Origin: JBBPYC01 sp038200275
GTDB lineage: Bacteria; Pseudomonadota; Gammaproteobacteria; Burkholderiales; Burkholderiaceae_C
Direction: 5' to 3'
Assembly (NCBI GenBank): GCA_038200275.1
Contig: JBBPYC010000098.1
Coordinates: forward strand, 81,287 to 145,286
Length of the DNA stretch: 64,000 bases
Positions 56,259-63,907 of this stretch are shown in pieces. Positions within the stretch are counted from its first letter, which is position 1. Every line of letters starts with the position of its first letter. A model generated the notes under the pieces. That model had not been told where the DNA came from. It saw nothing but the letters and a program-made list of their open reading frames with translations, and ran no database searches. Both the position numbers and the translations under genes were made by a program.

Positions 56259-57795
56259 ATGCCCCGCACCGCCCGCACCGCCGACCTGATGTGGCTGCGT
56301 CTGTTCCGCCGCTTCGATGGCCGCGCCGACACGCTGCAGGGCCAGCTGCGCGACATGATCGTGCAGGCGGTGCTCGACGGCCTGCTGCAGCCCGGCGCGG
56401 CGCTGCCTTCGAGCCGCCTGCTGGCGACCCGGCTGGGCGTGTCGCGCACCACGGTGACGCTGGCGCTGGATGCCTTGGCGCAGCAAGCATTTTTGCGCAC
56501 GCGTGCGCGCAGCGGCTATTTCGTGGGCGACGACGCGCGCTCGGCCGCGGCCCCCGCACCGCCGACGCACATCGTGCCGGACCCAGCCGCCGCCGACCGC
56601 TGGGCGCGACGCATCCAGCTCACGCCGTCAACCCAACGCAACATTGAGAAGCCGCGCGACTGGCAGCAGCAGCCCTACCCGTTCGTCGTTCGTCTATGGC
56701 CAGTTCGACGCTTCTGTATTCCCTTTCCGCGACTGGCGCCGCTGCGCGCTCGAATCGTTGCAGGCGCGATCGGTCTGCCGCTGGGCACCCGATCAGATCG
56801 ACCAGGATGAAGGCGGGCTCGTCCAGCAGATCCATCAACGCCTGCTGCCCGCACGCGGTATCTGGGCCGAACGCGACCAGATCCTGATCACGAGCGGCGC
56901 GCAGCAAGGGTTGTTCTTGCTGTCCGAACTACTGATCGGGCGCAGCACGCACGTTGGGATCGAGTCGCCCGGCTATCCGGATGCGCGCAACAACTTTGCG
57001 CTGCGGACGCCGCACCTGCACGGCTTGGCCGTGGATGCACACGGCCTCGTGCCCGGGCCTGAGCTGGCCCGGTGCAACTACGTCTACGTCACACCGAGCC
57101 ACCAATGCCCGACCACCGTGACGATGTCGCTGCCGCGCCGGCAAGCCTTGCTGCAGCAGGCCGAGGCGCACGACTTCATCGTGATCGAAGACGACCATGA
57201 GAGCGAGCTGAATTTCTCCGCCAAGCCCACCCCGGCGTTGAAAAGCCTGGACACCGCACAGCGCGTGGTCTATCTGGGCAGCTTGTCAAAAACACTCGCG
57301 CACGGCCTGCGCCTGGGCTTCATCGCTGCGCCGCAACCACTGATCCGCGAGCTGCGCGCGTTGCGTCGGCTGATGATGCGGCACGTGTCGTCGAACAACC
57401 AGCAGGCAGCGGCCAGCTTCATCGCGCATGGGTTTCATGAGGCTTATGTGCGCCGCTTGATCACCACTTACCGCGACCGTGCATCGACGTTGCGGCGCGC
57501 GTTGGCCAAACATGCGCCACAGCTCGAGCCCGCACCGTCATTGGGCGGCTCGGCGTTGTGGGTCACCGGGCCCGCAGGGCTCGATACATCGTTGTTGGCC
57601 GATCGGCTGTACCGCGAAGGCGTGGTGGTCGAGCCCGGTGCGGTGTTCTATTCGACCGGCGGGCAGGTCTGCAACCAGATGCGCATCGGCTATTCATCGA
57701 TCGCGGCCGACCGCATTGACGCCGGGGTGCGAGTTATTGCGACGGCGCTACAAGAAATACAGAGCACGCCGCAGCCTGCAGAGCGCGTCGGATGA
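56259..57795 (+). pseudogene. MocR-type GntR/aminotransferase regulator, split by frameshift
   Basis: This is a MocR-subfamily transcription factor: an N-terminal GntR winged helix (DTLQGQLRDMIVQAVLDG, SRLLATRLGVSRTTV) joined to a C-terminal aminotransferase-like PLP-binding domain. The PLP lysine is in YLGSLSKTLAHGLRLGF. MocR proteins sense amines or amino acids through PLP. The reading frame is broken near 56681-56694, where GTTCGTC occurs twice in tandem. Removing one copy restores one continuous frame, giving ...PYPFVYGQFDASVFPFRDW, a typical MocR segment. As it stands only the DNA-binding part plus a short tail is made from the first frame. The 3' part continues intact to 57795. It is divergent from the HpsN-like gene, its likely target. 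Start at 56259 (MPRTARTADLMW) is tentative. Confidence 0.85.
56681..56694 (+). repeat. 7-bp tandem duplication causing a frameshift
   Basis: GTTCGTC is repeated directly (56681-56687 and 56688-56694). Seven is not a multiple of three, so the second copy shifts the frame inside the MocR gene. It is not a homopolymer run, so it is less likely to be a simple sequencing error. Confidence 0.9.
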
Positions 57796-57904
57796 TGAAT
57801 GCGTCGGCGCTGCACCACACGACGTACCCAACGCACGGCCAAACGGTCATGGCAAGATGATCGAAGCGCCTTATCAACCCAACCGATTCACTGGACCCCT
57901 CGAT

Positions 57905-59209
57905 ATGAAACTTCTCCCCCCGCTTTCCTCACTCGCTCTGGCCGTCGGCACCGCCTGCCTGATATCCCCTGCCCTGGCGCAGACCAAAGACGCCGCATCC
58001 GATGTCGCCCGCATACTCGCAAGCCCCGCGTTCAAGACCGCCGCCGCCACGCTGGACAAGGAGCACGGCCGGATCGTCGAAGACGGCATCAAGCTCACCG
58101 AGATTCCTTCGCCGCCGTTCAAGGAAGAGGCGCGTGCCAAGGAATACGAGGCGATGTTCAAAGCGGCCGGCCTGAGCGACGTAAAGATCGATGCGGAAGG
58201 CAACGTGCTGGGTGTGCGCAAGGGCGCGCGCGGTGACGGCAAGTTCGTCGTAGTGTCGGCCCATCTGGACACCGTGTTTCCGCCAGAGACCGATGTGAAA
58301 GTCAAACGCACGGGCACCCGGCTCGCCGCGCCCGGCATTGGTGACGATTCGATGAGCCTGGCGATCGTCACGGGTTTTGTGCGCGCGATGGATGCGGCCG
58401 GCATCAAGACCGTGGACGACGTGCTGTTCGTCGGCACCGTCGGCGAAGAAGGCCCGGGCGATCTGCGCGGCGTGCGCCATCTGTTCACCAAAGGCGAATA
58501 CAAAGACAAGATCAAATCGTTCTTCTCCATCGAATCCGGTGACATCGACAAGATCACCAACGGCGGTGTGGGCTCGCGCCGTTACCGCATGACGTTTAAC
58601 GGCCCGGGCGGCCACAGCTTCAGCGCGTTCGGCTTGGTCAATCCGATGTTCGCGCTGGCGCAAGCAGCCGATGATTTCTCCCGCATCCAGGTGCCGGCCA
58701 AGCCGAAGACCACCTACAGCATCGGCTTGATCGGCGGCGGCACATCCGTTAACTCGATCCCGCTGTCGGGCTGGATGGAAGTCGATATGCGCTCCGAAGC
58801 ACCCGCAGAACTCGACCGCGTGGAAGGCCGCCTGATGAAGATCGTGGACGCGGCTGTGGACGGCGAAAACTTCGCACGCTCCACCAAGGAAGGTAAGGTC
58901 ACGGTCGAGAAAAAATTGATCGGTGACCGCCCCGCCGGCAACACCGATGAGAAGTCCGCCATGGTCCAGGCCGTGAAAGCCGCGCTGGAAGCCGGTGGCT
59001 ACAAGCCGAGCTGGAACTGGAGCTCGACCGATTCGAACCTGCCGATGAGCCTGGGCATCCCCGCCCTCACGATCGGCCGCATGGCCCCGGGCAAAGGTGG
59101 CCGCGCGCACTCATTGGACGAATGGCTGGACGTGGAAAAAGAGCCGATGGTGAAAGCCATGGTCACATCGCTGAGCATGGTGCTGGCGGTGACGGGGATG
59201 GAGCAGTAA
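57905..59209 (+). CDS. Secreted M20-family metallopeptidase
   Basis: This 434-residue protein is an exported M20 peptidase. It has a signal peptide ending near Ala-Leu-Ala-Gln (residue 26). Metal and catalytic motifs are AHLDTVFPP with His120 and Asp122, GIGDDSM with Asp147, and GEEGPGDL with Glu181 and Glu182. The family includes carboxypeptidase G2-like enzymes, aminoacylases and tripeptidases, so the substrate is a peptide or N-acyl amino acid. Start at 57905 begins the signal peptide. It is the last normal-looking gene before the accessory tail of the window. Confidence 0.88.
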   Translation: MKLLPPLSSLALAVGTACLISPALAQTKDAASDVARILASPAFKTAAATLDKEHGRIVEDGIKLTEIPSPPFKEEARAKEYEAMFKAAGLSDVKIDAEGNVLGVRKGARGDGKFVVVSAHLDTVFPPETDVKVKRTGTRLAAPGIGDDSMSLAIVTGFVRAMDAAGIKTVDDVLFVGTVGEEGPGDLRGVRHLFTKGEYKDKIKSFFSIESGDIDKITNGGVGSRRYRMTFNGPGGHSFSAFGLVNPMFALAQAADDFSRIQVPAKPKTTYSIGLIGGGTSVNSIPLSGWMEVDMRSEAPAELDRVEGRLMKIVDAAVDGENFARSTKEGKVTVEKKLIGDRPAGNTDEKSAMVQAVKAALEAGGYKPSWNWSSTDSNLPMSLGIPALTIGRMAPGKGGRAHSLDEWLDVEKEPMVKAMVTSLSMVLAVTGMEQ

Positions 59210-59268
59210 GCAGCTCCTATTACGGCACTGTTCAAGACACTGGGCGAGCAGTGAAAGCTTGTCCGGCG

Positions 59269-59409
59269 CGGGCACTTCGAGGGCTTCGGGTGCGGCACAA
59301 CCTCAAGCAACCCGCCAGCTTCGATAGCGACCGTGATCTCCTCGAACAAGATGCCACGCTCCTGCCTGAGAAGTTCGTTCTTATCGGTCGGCCAGCGAAA
59401 CGGCTTCAT
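59269..59409 (-). pseudogene. Fragment of a BrnT-like toxin gene
   Basis: About 47 codons from an ATG at 59409 encode MKPFRWPTDKNELLRQERGI and then a run through AIEAGGLLEVVPHP. This looks like the N-terminus of small BrnT-like/RelE-superfamily toxins of type II toxin-antitoxin pairs, which often start MKPFRW...KN..L..ERGISFE. After residue 47 the resemblance stops: the frame runs on as unrelated sequence into the antisense of the M20 gene. The rest of the toxin and any antitoxin gene are missing, so it is a remnant. The identification is from memory of the family and is tentative. Confidence 0.5.
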
Positions 59410-59485
59410 GCTGGCGTGAGGATATCAATCGGTGTGCCTTTTGTAGTCAGTAGCAACCGATGCGTCGCAGTAGATGCTGTGCGCC

Positions 59486-59543
59486 GCCTAACGACCAAAT
59501 TCAGCCGGCGGCGAAGCCGATGGTGTGTAATGCGAGGTTAGAC
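59486..59543 (-). other. Candidate integron attC site A
   Basis: Read on the minus strand the 58-base site begins GTCTAAC, which fits the RYYYAAC core, and ends GTTAGGC, which fits GTTRRRY. The two cores pair almost perfectly. Between them is a short GC-rich self-complementary stretch around CGGC...GCCG. Length fits attC sites (about 57-141 bases). No integrase gene is in the window. On the minus strand it lies after the methyltransferase gene and before the toxin fragment, the order expected of cassettes. Confidence 0.5.
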
Positions 59544-59680
59544 GCAGGCGCTGTTTTCTGCCCGCCGCCGAATGCAACACGAGCGCAAAGGCGATCACTC
59601 GACGCTACAGACACCATAGCGCACTGTGCAGGCCGGACAAGCGCAACAGCCATTTCTGGCTTCGATTTTTGCGTGGCGCC
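59486..59680. repeat. Extended imperfect direct repeat, copy A
   Basis: This roughly 195-base stretch aligns along its whole length with 60707-60910. Shared blocks include GGCGGCG(A/T)AGCC, GCAACACGAGCGC, CCATAGCGCAC, and a distal part with gaps. The homology goes well beyond the attC-like core. Confidence 0.65.
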
Positions 59681-59787
59681 TGGCTTGCTGCGACCAGCGT
59701 GGGCCGTAGCCGCCGGGGTTTTCGCCAGCGCTGCAAACGAAAATGCCGTTCGTATTGACGTCCTCGTTAGAGAAGGTCCGCATACGA

Positions 59788-60651
59788 TCATTTCGTGGCC
59801 GAACCGACAAGGCACTCACCTGGCACCTCGAACCCAGCAGGTGATTCGAACCTACGCATTGATTCTTCCACCTCATTCCACACGGACTCGCGATCCACAG
59901 GAGACAGGTGCGCCATCATGGCATTGAAGGCGCCGAACGCTTCGCGGGCGACTCGCACGTACTCGGCAGCACTGCCCATCCTGTGGGGCACCGGCACAGC
60001 ACGGACCTCGGGGTTGGCAAATCCGGCTTGATGGAAGACGCCTTCGAGCACCTCGGGGCCCCCGAGGCTGAACGGTCCGGGTTGGCCCGGGACCGGGGGC
60101 GGGAGTTGCGCGCGCCGACGGATGATGGAAGCGGGCACCGCACCCCAACCGTTGCGCTCGGGCGTGGAAAAGACAATGACGCAGACCCGACCGCCTGCTC
60201 TCAGCGCACGGCGCCACTCACGCAACGCGGTCACTGGGTGCGGCATATACATCAGCCCCAGCCGACACAACACCGCATCAAAGGAAGCGTCTGGGAGATC
60301 CAGTTTCTCGCCGTCCATGGCGCGGGTCTCAATCTGTTTGAGTCCGCGTTCACGCGCGACCTGAAGCGCGAGCTCGACGATCCCTTCAGAGATGTCGGTC
60401 GCCAACACGTGACCGCCAGGGCCAACACGCTCGGCGGCACCAACAGCCGGTTCACCCGCGCCGGCTGCAATGTCCAGGATGTGCTGATCCGGCTGGATCC
60501 GCGCCAGGTCAAGCATCTGGCGGGTCATTTCGCCATACCAACGATCCAGGGTGGGATTCCAGCGGCGCCATGCTGCGCCGTCCTTGTTCCATTGCTCTCG
60601 CTGCGCGTTCTTGTACTTCGCTGCGTCAAACGAAGGTTGCTGTTCAGCCAT
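59788..60651 (-). CDS. Class I SAM-dependent methyltransferase (UbiE-like)
   Basis: This 287-residue protein has the class I methyltransferase fold. Motif I is DIAAGAGEPAV at 60-70. Further pieces are LATDISEGIVELA, a motif II region (FDAVLCRLGLMYMPHP) and RALRAGGRVCVIVFSTPE. It resembles the UbiE/COQ5-like group, but without the quinone operon context a small-molecule substrate is more likely. GAGAGGAGAAG lies before the ATG at 60651, which fixes the start; a longer in-frame reading upstream crosses the repeat and is not real. It sits alone, minus strand, between two attC-like sites, as a gene cassette would. Confidence 0.82.
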   Translation of the reverse strand: MAEQQPSFDAAKYKNAQREQWNKDGAAWRRWNPTLDRWYGEMTRQMLDLARIQPDQHILDIAAGAGEPAVGAAERVGPGGHVLATDISEGIVELALQVARERGLKQIETRAMDGEKLDLPDASFDAVLCRLGLMYMPHPVTALREWRRALRAGGRVCVIVFSTPERNGWGAVPASIIRRRAQLPPPVPGQPGPFSLGGPEVLEGVFHQAGFANPEVRAVPVPHRMGSAAEYVRVAREAFGAFNAMMAHLSPVDRESVWNEVEESMRRFESPAGFEVPGECLVGSATK

Positions 60652-60706
60652 GCAACTTCTCCTCTCGGTTAGACGTCGATGCTGAGTGGCAGCGTAACAC
60701 TCAGAC

Positions 60707-60763
60707 TGCCAACGAACATCGTCAAGCGGCGGCGTAGCCAGCCGGTTGAATGCCGCGTCAGAT
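60707..60763 (-). other. Candidate integron attC site B (degenerate)
   Basis: On the minus strand this 57-base site begins ATCTGAC (one mismatch to RYYYAAC) and ends GTTGGCA (close to GTTRRRY). Inside are the CGGCATTCAACCGGCTGGC and CGCCGCCGCTTGA pieces seen in many attC sites. It is homologous to site A. It is less perfect and may be inactive. Confidence 0.42.
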
Positions 60764-60910
60764 GCAAGCGTTGCCTGCTGCGCAACGTCGGACGCAACAC
60801 GAGCGCGAAGCCGATCATTTGGCGCATGCGTCGTGCTATCGATACCATAGCGCACAGCACAAGCTGGACGAGCGTCACAGCACTTTTTGGTTTTGGCTCT
60901 GGCATAACGC
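60707..60910. repeat. Extended imperfect direct repeat, copy B
   Basis: This is the second copy of the roughly 200-base repeat, in the same orientation as copy A. Together the copies bracket the methyltransferase gene. Confidence 0.65.
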
Positions 60911-60922
60911 TTCGCTCGTGAT

Positions 60923-60941
60923 GGGCCTTGTTGCACAAATC
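60923..60941 (+). repeat. IS5-family left terminal inverted repeat
   Basis: This 19-base end is complementary at 16 of 19 positions to 61535-61553. Confidence 0.8.
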
Positions 60942-60969
60942 AGCCCACCCCAACTGGCAGGCTGCTCGG

Positions 60970-61519
60970 ATGACTGAAGTCAAGAAGATACGAAGCAAGT
61001 ACCACACGACGAACTGGGCGCAATACAACGCGGCGCTCAAGGCGCGCAGATCGGTGACGGTCTGGATGGGGACCACCCGAGTTGCTGGCGCAAATCCCGG
61101 CCGACGAGAACCCATCGCCAGCGTCGATGCGGACGGCGCGCATAACACGCGGGGCTGCCTTGATGCCATCGCTCGCCGAGGAGCGCAGGCGGTGATTGAA
61201 CCGCGCAAGAACGCCAGTCTTTGGAAGCGAACCAAGTCTGGGCTCGAGTCATCGCCGAGATACGGTGCAGACCTGCAAGCGCTTTAAGTGGCGCATCTGG
61301 AAGGTCTGGAGCGGCTACCACCGGCGCAGTCGCGGGGAGAGGCCAAGATGCACTGCTTTAAGCGCCTGGGTGAGCGAGTGGTGGCCCCCGCACCTTTAAG
61401 CGGCAAGTGGTGGAAGCTGCACAGACCGGCTGGCCTTGCTGAATCGCTTCCGCCAGCTTGGACGGCCTCAAACCGTTGCCGTGGCCGCTGTGGCACGAGC
61501 CGGTCTGGGGCTGGGGTAA
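60970..61519 (+). pseudogene. IS5-family transposase remnant
   Basis: The start codon at 60970 opens a frame with the IS5-type N-terminus (KYHTTNWAQYNAALKARRSVTVW). About 400 bases are then missing. The sequence resumes with the C-terminal part (DAIARRGAQAVIEPRKN, RWSGYHRRSR-like, EAKMHCFKRLGERV, LLNRFRQLGRPQTVAVA). At least two further frameshifts separate these C-terminal pieces, which end at a TAA at 61517. It cannot make an active transposase. Confidence 0.85.
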
Positions 61520-61534
61520 CGCCGGGCTGAATTC

Positions 61535-61553
61535 GATTTTTGCAGCAAGACCC
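61535..61553 (-). repeat. IS5-family right terminal inverted repeat
   Basis: This is the right end of the element; three mismatches to the left end suggest age. Confidence 0.75.
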
Positions 61554-61835
61554 ACACTGATTACCAACAAGGCAATGCGCCGCGGTTCGTTCGCCAGCGT
61601 CAAGCATCTCTTCAAGGGTATTGCCTGCTTCAAAACCCGTCACGCCACCAACCTCCCGTCCTTTCGCAGGGCGGTTACCGCCGATTTAATCGTCCAAAAA
61701 CCATATCAGTTTTGCTCATGCATCTACGAGACAGGACATCAGCAAAGTCGTGCCAACCTATTGATCGCGTGATCGCGGAAATACATTTTTGAGTTTTGGC
61801 GCAACGCAATCTAAAACTAACCAAGGAAACAGTAA
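61554..61835. other. Intergenic region without recognisable gene
   Basis: Frames through this region show no family resemblance and it has the base composition of accessory DNA. Its last 60 bases are AT-rich and probably carry the promoter of the gene at 61836. Confidence 0.5.
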
Positions 61836-62519
61836 ATGCCTATTTACGAGACCGTTCTGACACCTTACGACACCGCCTTCGCGTTTTCATCAAACTTGTC
61901 TTTCGCCCCGAACACCGGGACCAGGGGTTTGCTTAACGGGATAGTCAATGCGGCAACCGCAATTTATAATGCTCCGCCGCGCCCATTTGACATTCCTGCA
62001 AACGATAACAGGCTGACGGTTGCACTGGATATCGGCTTCTGGAATGGCTACTTGGAATCAAGCCATTTCGTTTTGGGTGTCCGCTACCCAGCTGACAACT
62101 ATACGAAACCTGGAGATAATCGATGCGGCGCAGTGATCCTAGGCAATTGGGTTATTTCCGAAGGAAGTTACGTCCGCGCCGTCGCATTGGAAGAAATAGA
62201 GATCGACAACAGTTTCAAGAACGTCCATCGTAATGATACTTCAGACGCGATTCGAGGCAGCAGGAGATACCGGGTCATACTCGACAGTATTTATCATAAC
62301 GGCTTAATGATGCATGAAATCAGGATAAAGGACCATCCCACTGGACGGCTGGTTTATACGACGCCGGCAACGCTCATCTCCGACTACACTGACAACTATA
62401 CGATCGAGTCCACAAAAATCGCCTTGGCCACCATTTCTGGTAATGGTGAAGGTGATGGCTTCTACTCCAACCTTTATAGCTACTGGAGCATTGGGACCGA
62501 ATGGGTTGAAAATCCTTGA
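61836..62519 (+). CDS. Orphan protein of unknown function, probably beta-rich
   Basis: I do not recognise this 227-residue protein. It has no signal peptide or membrane segment. The sequence alternates short hydrophobic strands with polar turns, for example ALDIGFWNGYLESSHFVLGV, GAVILGNWVISEG, RYRVILDSIYHNG and STKIALATISGNGEGDGFYSNLYSYWS. This suggests a beta-sandwich, perhaps lectin- or concanavalin-like, but this is only an impression of pattern. AAGGAAAC precedes the ATG. The gene is visibly lower in GC than the housekeeping part and lies among mobile elements, so it is probably acquired. An 8-base inverted repeat follows its stop. Confidence 0.7.
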   Translation: MPIYETVLTPYDTAFAFSSNLSFAPNTGTRGLLNGIVNAATAIYNAPPRPFDIPANDNRLTVALDIGFWNGYLESSHFVLGVRYPADNYTKPGDNRCGAVILGNWVISEGSYVRAVALEEIEIDNSFKNVHRNDTSDAIRGSRRYRVILDSIYHNGLMMHEIRIKDHPTGRLVYTTPATLISDYTDNYTIESTKIALATISGNGEGDGFYSNLYSYWSIGTEWVENP

Positions 62520-62542
62520 TTTGACATGCTACTGAGGAACAT

Positions 62543-62566
62543 CTGATTAACTTAAATATTAATCAG
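62543..62566. repeat. 8-bp inverted repeat after the orphan gene
   Basis: CTGATTAA is followed after eight bases by TTAATCAG. It lies 24 bases beyond the stop codon. Without a GC-rich stem or T-run it is at best a weak terminator or a protein-binding site. Confidence 0.45.
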
Positions 62567-62670
62567 TGCGCGCCTCTGTGGAAACAAGAAATATCCAAGA
62601 ATTTTTGGTATCTCGTTTGATCAGCGGTACTTGAATGGCTAGACGATGCGTATCCTGCATGACCTGTGCA

Positions 62671-62786
62671 CCCGAGTTCGACACTTACGTGACGTAAGTT
62701 GTTGATTTCATTGAAAACAGTCATTTTGTAGTGGAACGTTTTTCTTCAATGAAATCAAACATTTACGGCTAATTGTCGAACTCGGG
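62671..62786. mobile_element. MITE-like palindromic element (116 bp)
   Basis: The element begins CCCGAGTTCGACA and ends with its exact complement (13 of 13). Inside, TTGATTTCATTGAA (62702-62715) and TTCAATGAAATCAA (62745-62758) form a second perfect 14-base pair. The stretches between these two pairs are partly complementary. It is noncoding. This layout is that of a miniature inverted-repeat transposable element or of fused IS ends. No target duplication is evident. The ends do not match the IS5-family ends nearby. Confidence 0.7.
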
Positions 62787-63092
62787 AGGTCAGACCGGCG
62801 GTGGGCAAGCTCGACTAACTTGCTGTGGCGCATGGGCATCGTGCCCTCAAGCGACCACGAGGAATGAATGGAGCCCCGCCGAGCGATTCGTATCTGGGTC
62901 TGCACCCCACGATCAAACGATCTGTGGTGCAACAAGGCAGTCTGTTGTCTGTTTGCTCGTCGCTTCGACTCACAACCGCAGTAAAAGAATACCGTCATCA
63001 AGAAGAGAAGAGAAAACTATTCGACCGCTGCTTGACTAATGGGGAAGTCCCTGTAGAACAGTTAGACTGCATACGCTGAAAATTACCGATCG

Positions 63093-63887
63093 CTACCAGT
63101 TCCGATACGGGATCTTGGACGCAGCAACTGGAGTACGCGAATGTTGATTGCAATATCGTCTTAGTAGATAAAAAACTTTATTGACTGCTAATTCTTGGGA
63201 TGGACTAGGACCAACAATCACTTCGGCTACGTCTATCCCACTCTTGCCGGGATGATCGAGCGAAGCCAGACTTACGGGTCTGTACGTGCGTAAGTTAGAC
63301 TTACCCGGTCTAAAGCACGCTGATTCGTAAGTATTCGGCTTTGTAATGATCCGCCACTCACCTTCAGCCGCAAATGCTGAGTGCTTAAAAATTGCAGCGT
63401 AGCGATGAAGGAAGACGCGATAGTCTCCCCAATAAGTCTCGTGATCGTCATATCCCACCTTTATTGCGTGATCAATGAACTCAGTGACTATCGCCTCTTG
63501 TTTCTCCAGATCATAAATGCATGGAGCGAGCATCCCACCGCTCCTCTCAGCGAGCGTCCTGAGTGTTAGTCCTTTCATACCAAGTGAATAGCCCGTATCT
63601 GGACCACAATAGGCGCGCCACTGCGACAAATCATCACGGTTGACTGACCACGACGAAACACAGGTATCGTACGTTGCCGGATGAAAATTTGACCTATCTT
63701 GCAGCAGGTAGCTCAGCAGTTTCTTTGAGTCATTGTTTGTTTCCGATGCTAGCCTTCCTTCAAGCAGGCGTTTTGCCATCTTGGCCAGAATATAGGACTC
63801 TTCAGAGTCATTTAGGCAGTCCCAACTCGTCGCCCACAATTCCGCATTTTTGACAATGCCTAGCTGTATAGTCCCGGATGATTGCAT
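63093..63887 (-). CDS. DUF2971-family protein
   Basis: This 264-residue protein shows the DUF2971 pattern. There is an N-terminal LGIVKNAELWATSWDCLNDSEES segment, then CVSSWSVNRDDLSQWRAYCG, YSLGM, a central acidic region and FAAEGEWRII. The C-terminal part is EVIVGPSPSQELAVNKVFYLLRRY with VAASKIPYR at the end. Function of the family is unsettled; it is frequent in genomic islands. The N-terminus appears short: the usual opening HYT-type segment before the first motif is missing and a stop codon lies just upstream in frame. It may have lost its beginning by mutation or insertion. GC is low. Confidence 0.75.
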   Translation of the reverse strand: MQSSGTIQLGIVKNAELWATSWDCLNDSEESYILAKMAKRLLEGRLASETNNDSKKLLSYLLQDRSNFHPATYDTCVSSWSVNRDDLSQWRAYCGPDTGYSLGMKGLTLRTLAERSGGMLAPCIYDLEKQEAIVTEFIDHAIKVGYDDHETYWGDYRVFLHRYAAIFKHSAFAAEGEWRIITKPNTYESACFRPGKSNLRTYRPVSLASLDHPGKSGIDVAEVIVGPSPSQELAVNKVFYLLRRYCNQHSRTPVAASKIPYRNW

Positions 63888-63907
63888 CGATCCCCGGCGC
63901 TATCCAT

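Larger units (their letters stand above)
59410..59787. other. Noncoding accessory DNA with attC-like site A
   Basis: Between the toxin fragment and the methyltransferase stop there is no credible gene. The region holds an attC-like site (59486-59543) and a sequence to about 59680 that is repeated at 60707-60910. Confidence 0.6.
60652..60922. other. Noncoding leader and attC-like site B region
   Basis: From the methyltransferase start to the IS element there is no supported gene. It contains the short leader of the methyltransferase, attC-like site B and the second copy of the extended repeat. Confidence 0.6.
60923..61553 (+). mobile_element. Decayed IS5-family insertion sequence
   Basis: The element is bounded by terminal repeats GGGCCTTGTTGCACAAATC (60923-60941) and GATTTTTGCAGCAAGACCC (61535-61553). 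The two ends match as inverted repeats at 16 of 19 positions. Inside is a shattered transposase. At 631 bases it is much shorter than the usual element of about 1 kb, showing an internal deletion. No target-site duplication is visible. Confidence 0.8.
62520..63092. other. Gene-free AT-rich accessory region
   Basis: No credible gene is seen between the orphan gene and the DUF2971-type gene. Contents are a small inverted repeat at 62543-62566, a MITE-like element at 62671-62786 and unassigned sequence. Confidence 0.55.

Noticed and set aside
62825..63079. An 84-codon plus-strand frame between the MITE-like element and the DUF2971 gene.
   Set aside because: It has no ribosome site and no recognisable pattern, and changes character midway; not enough to call a gene.
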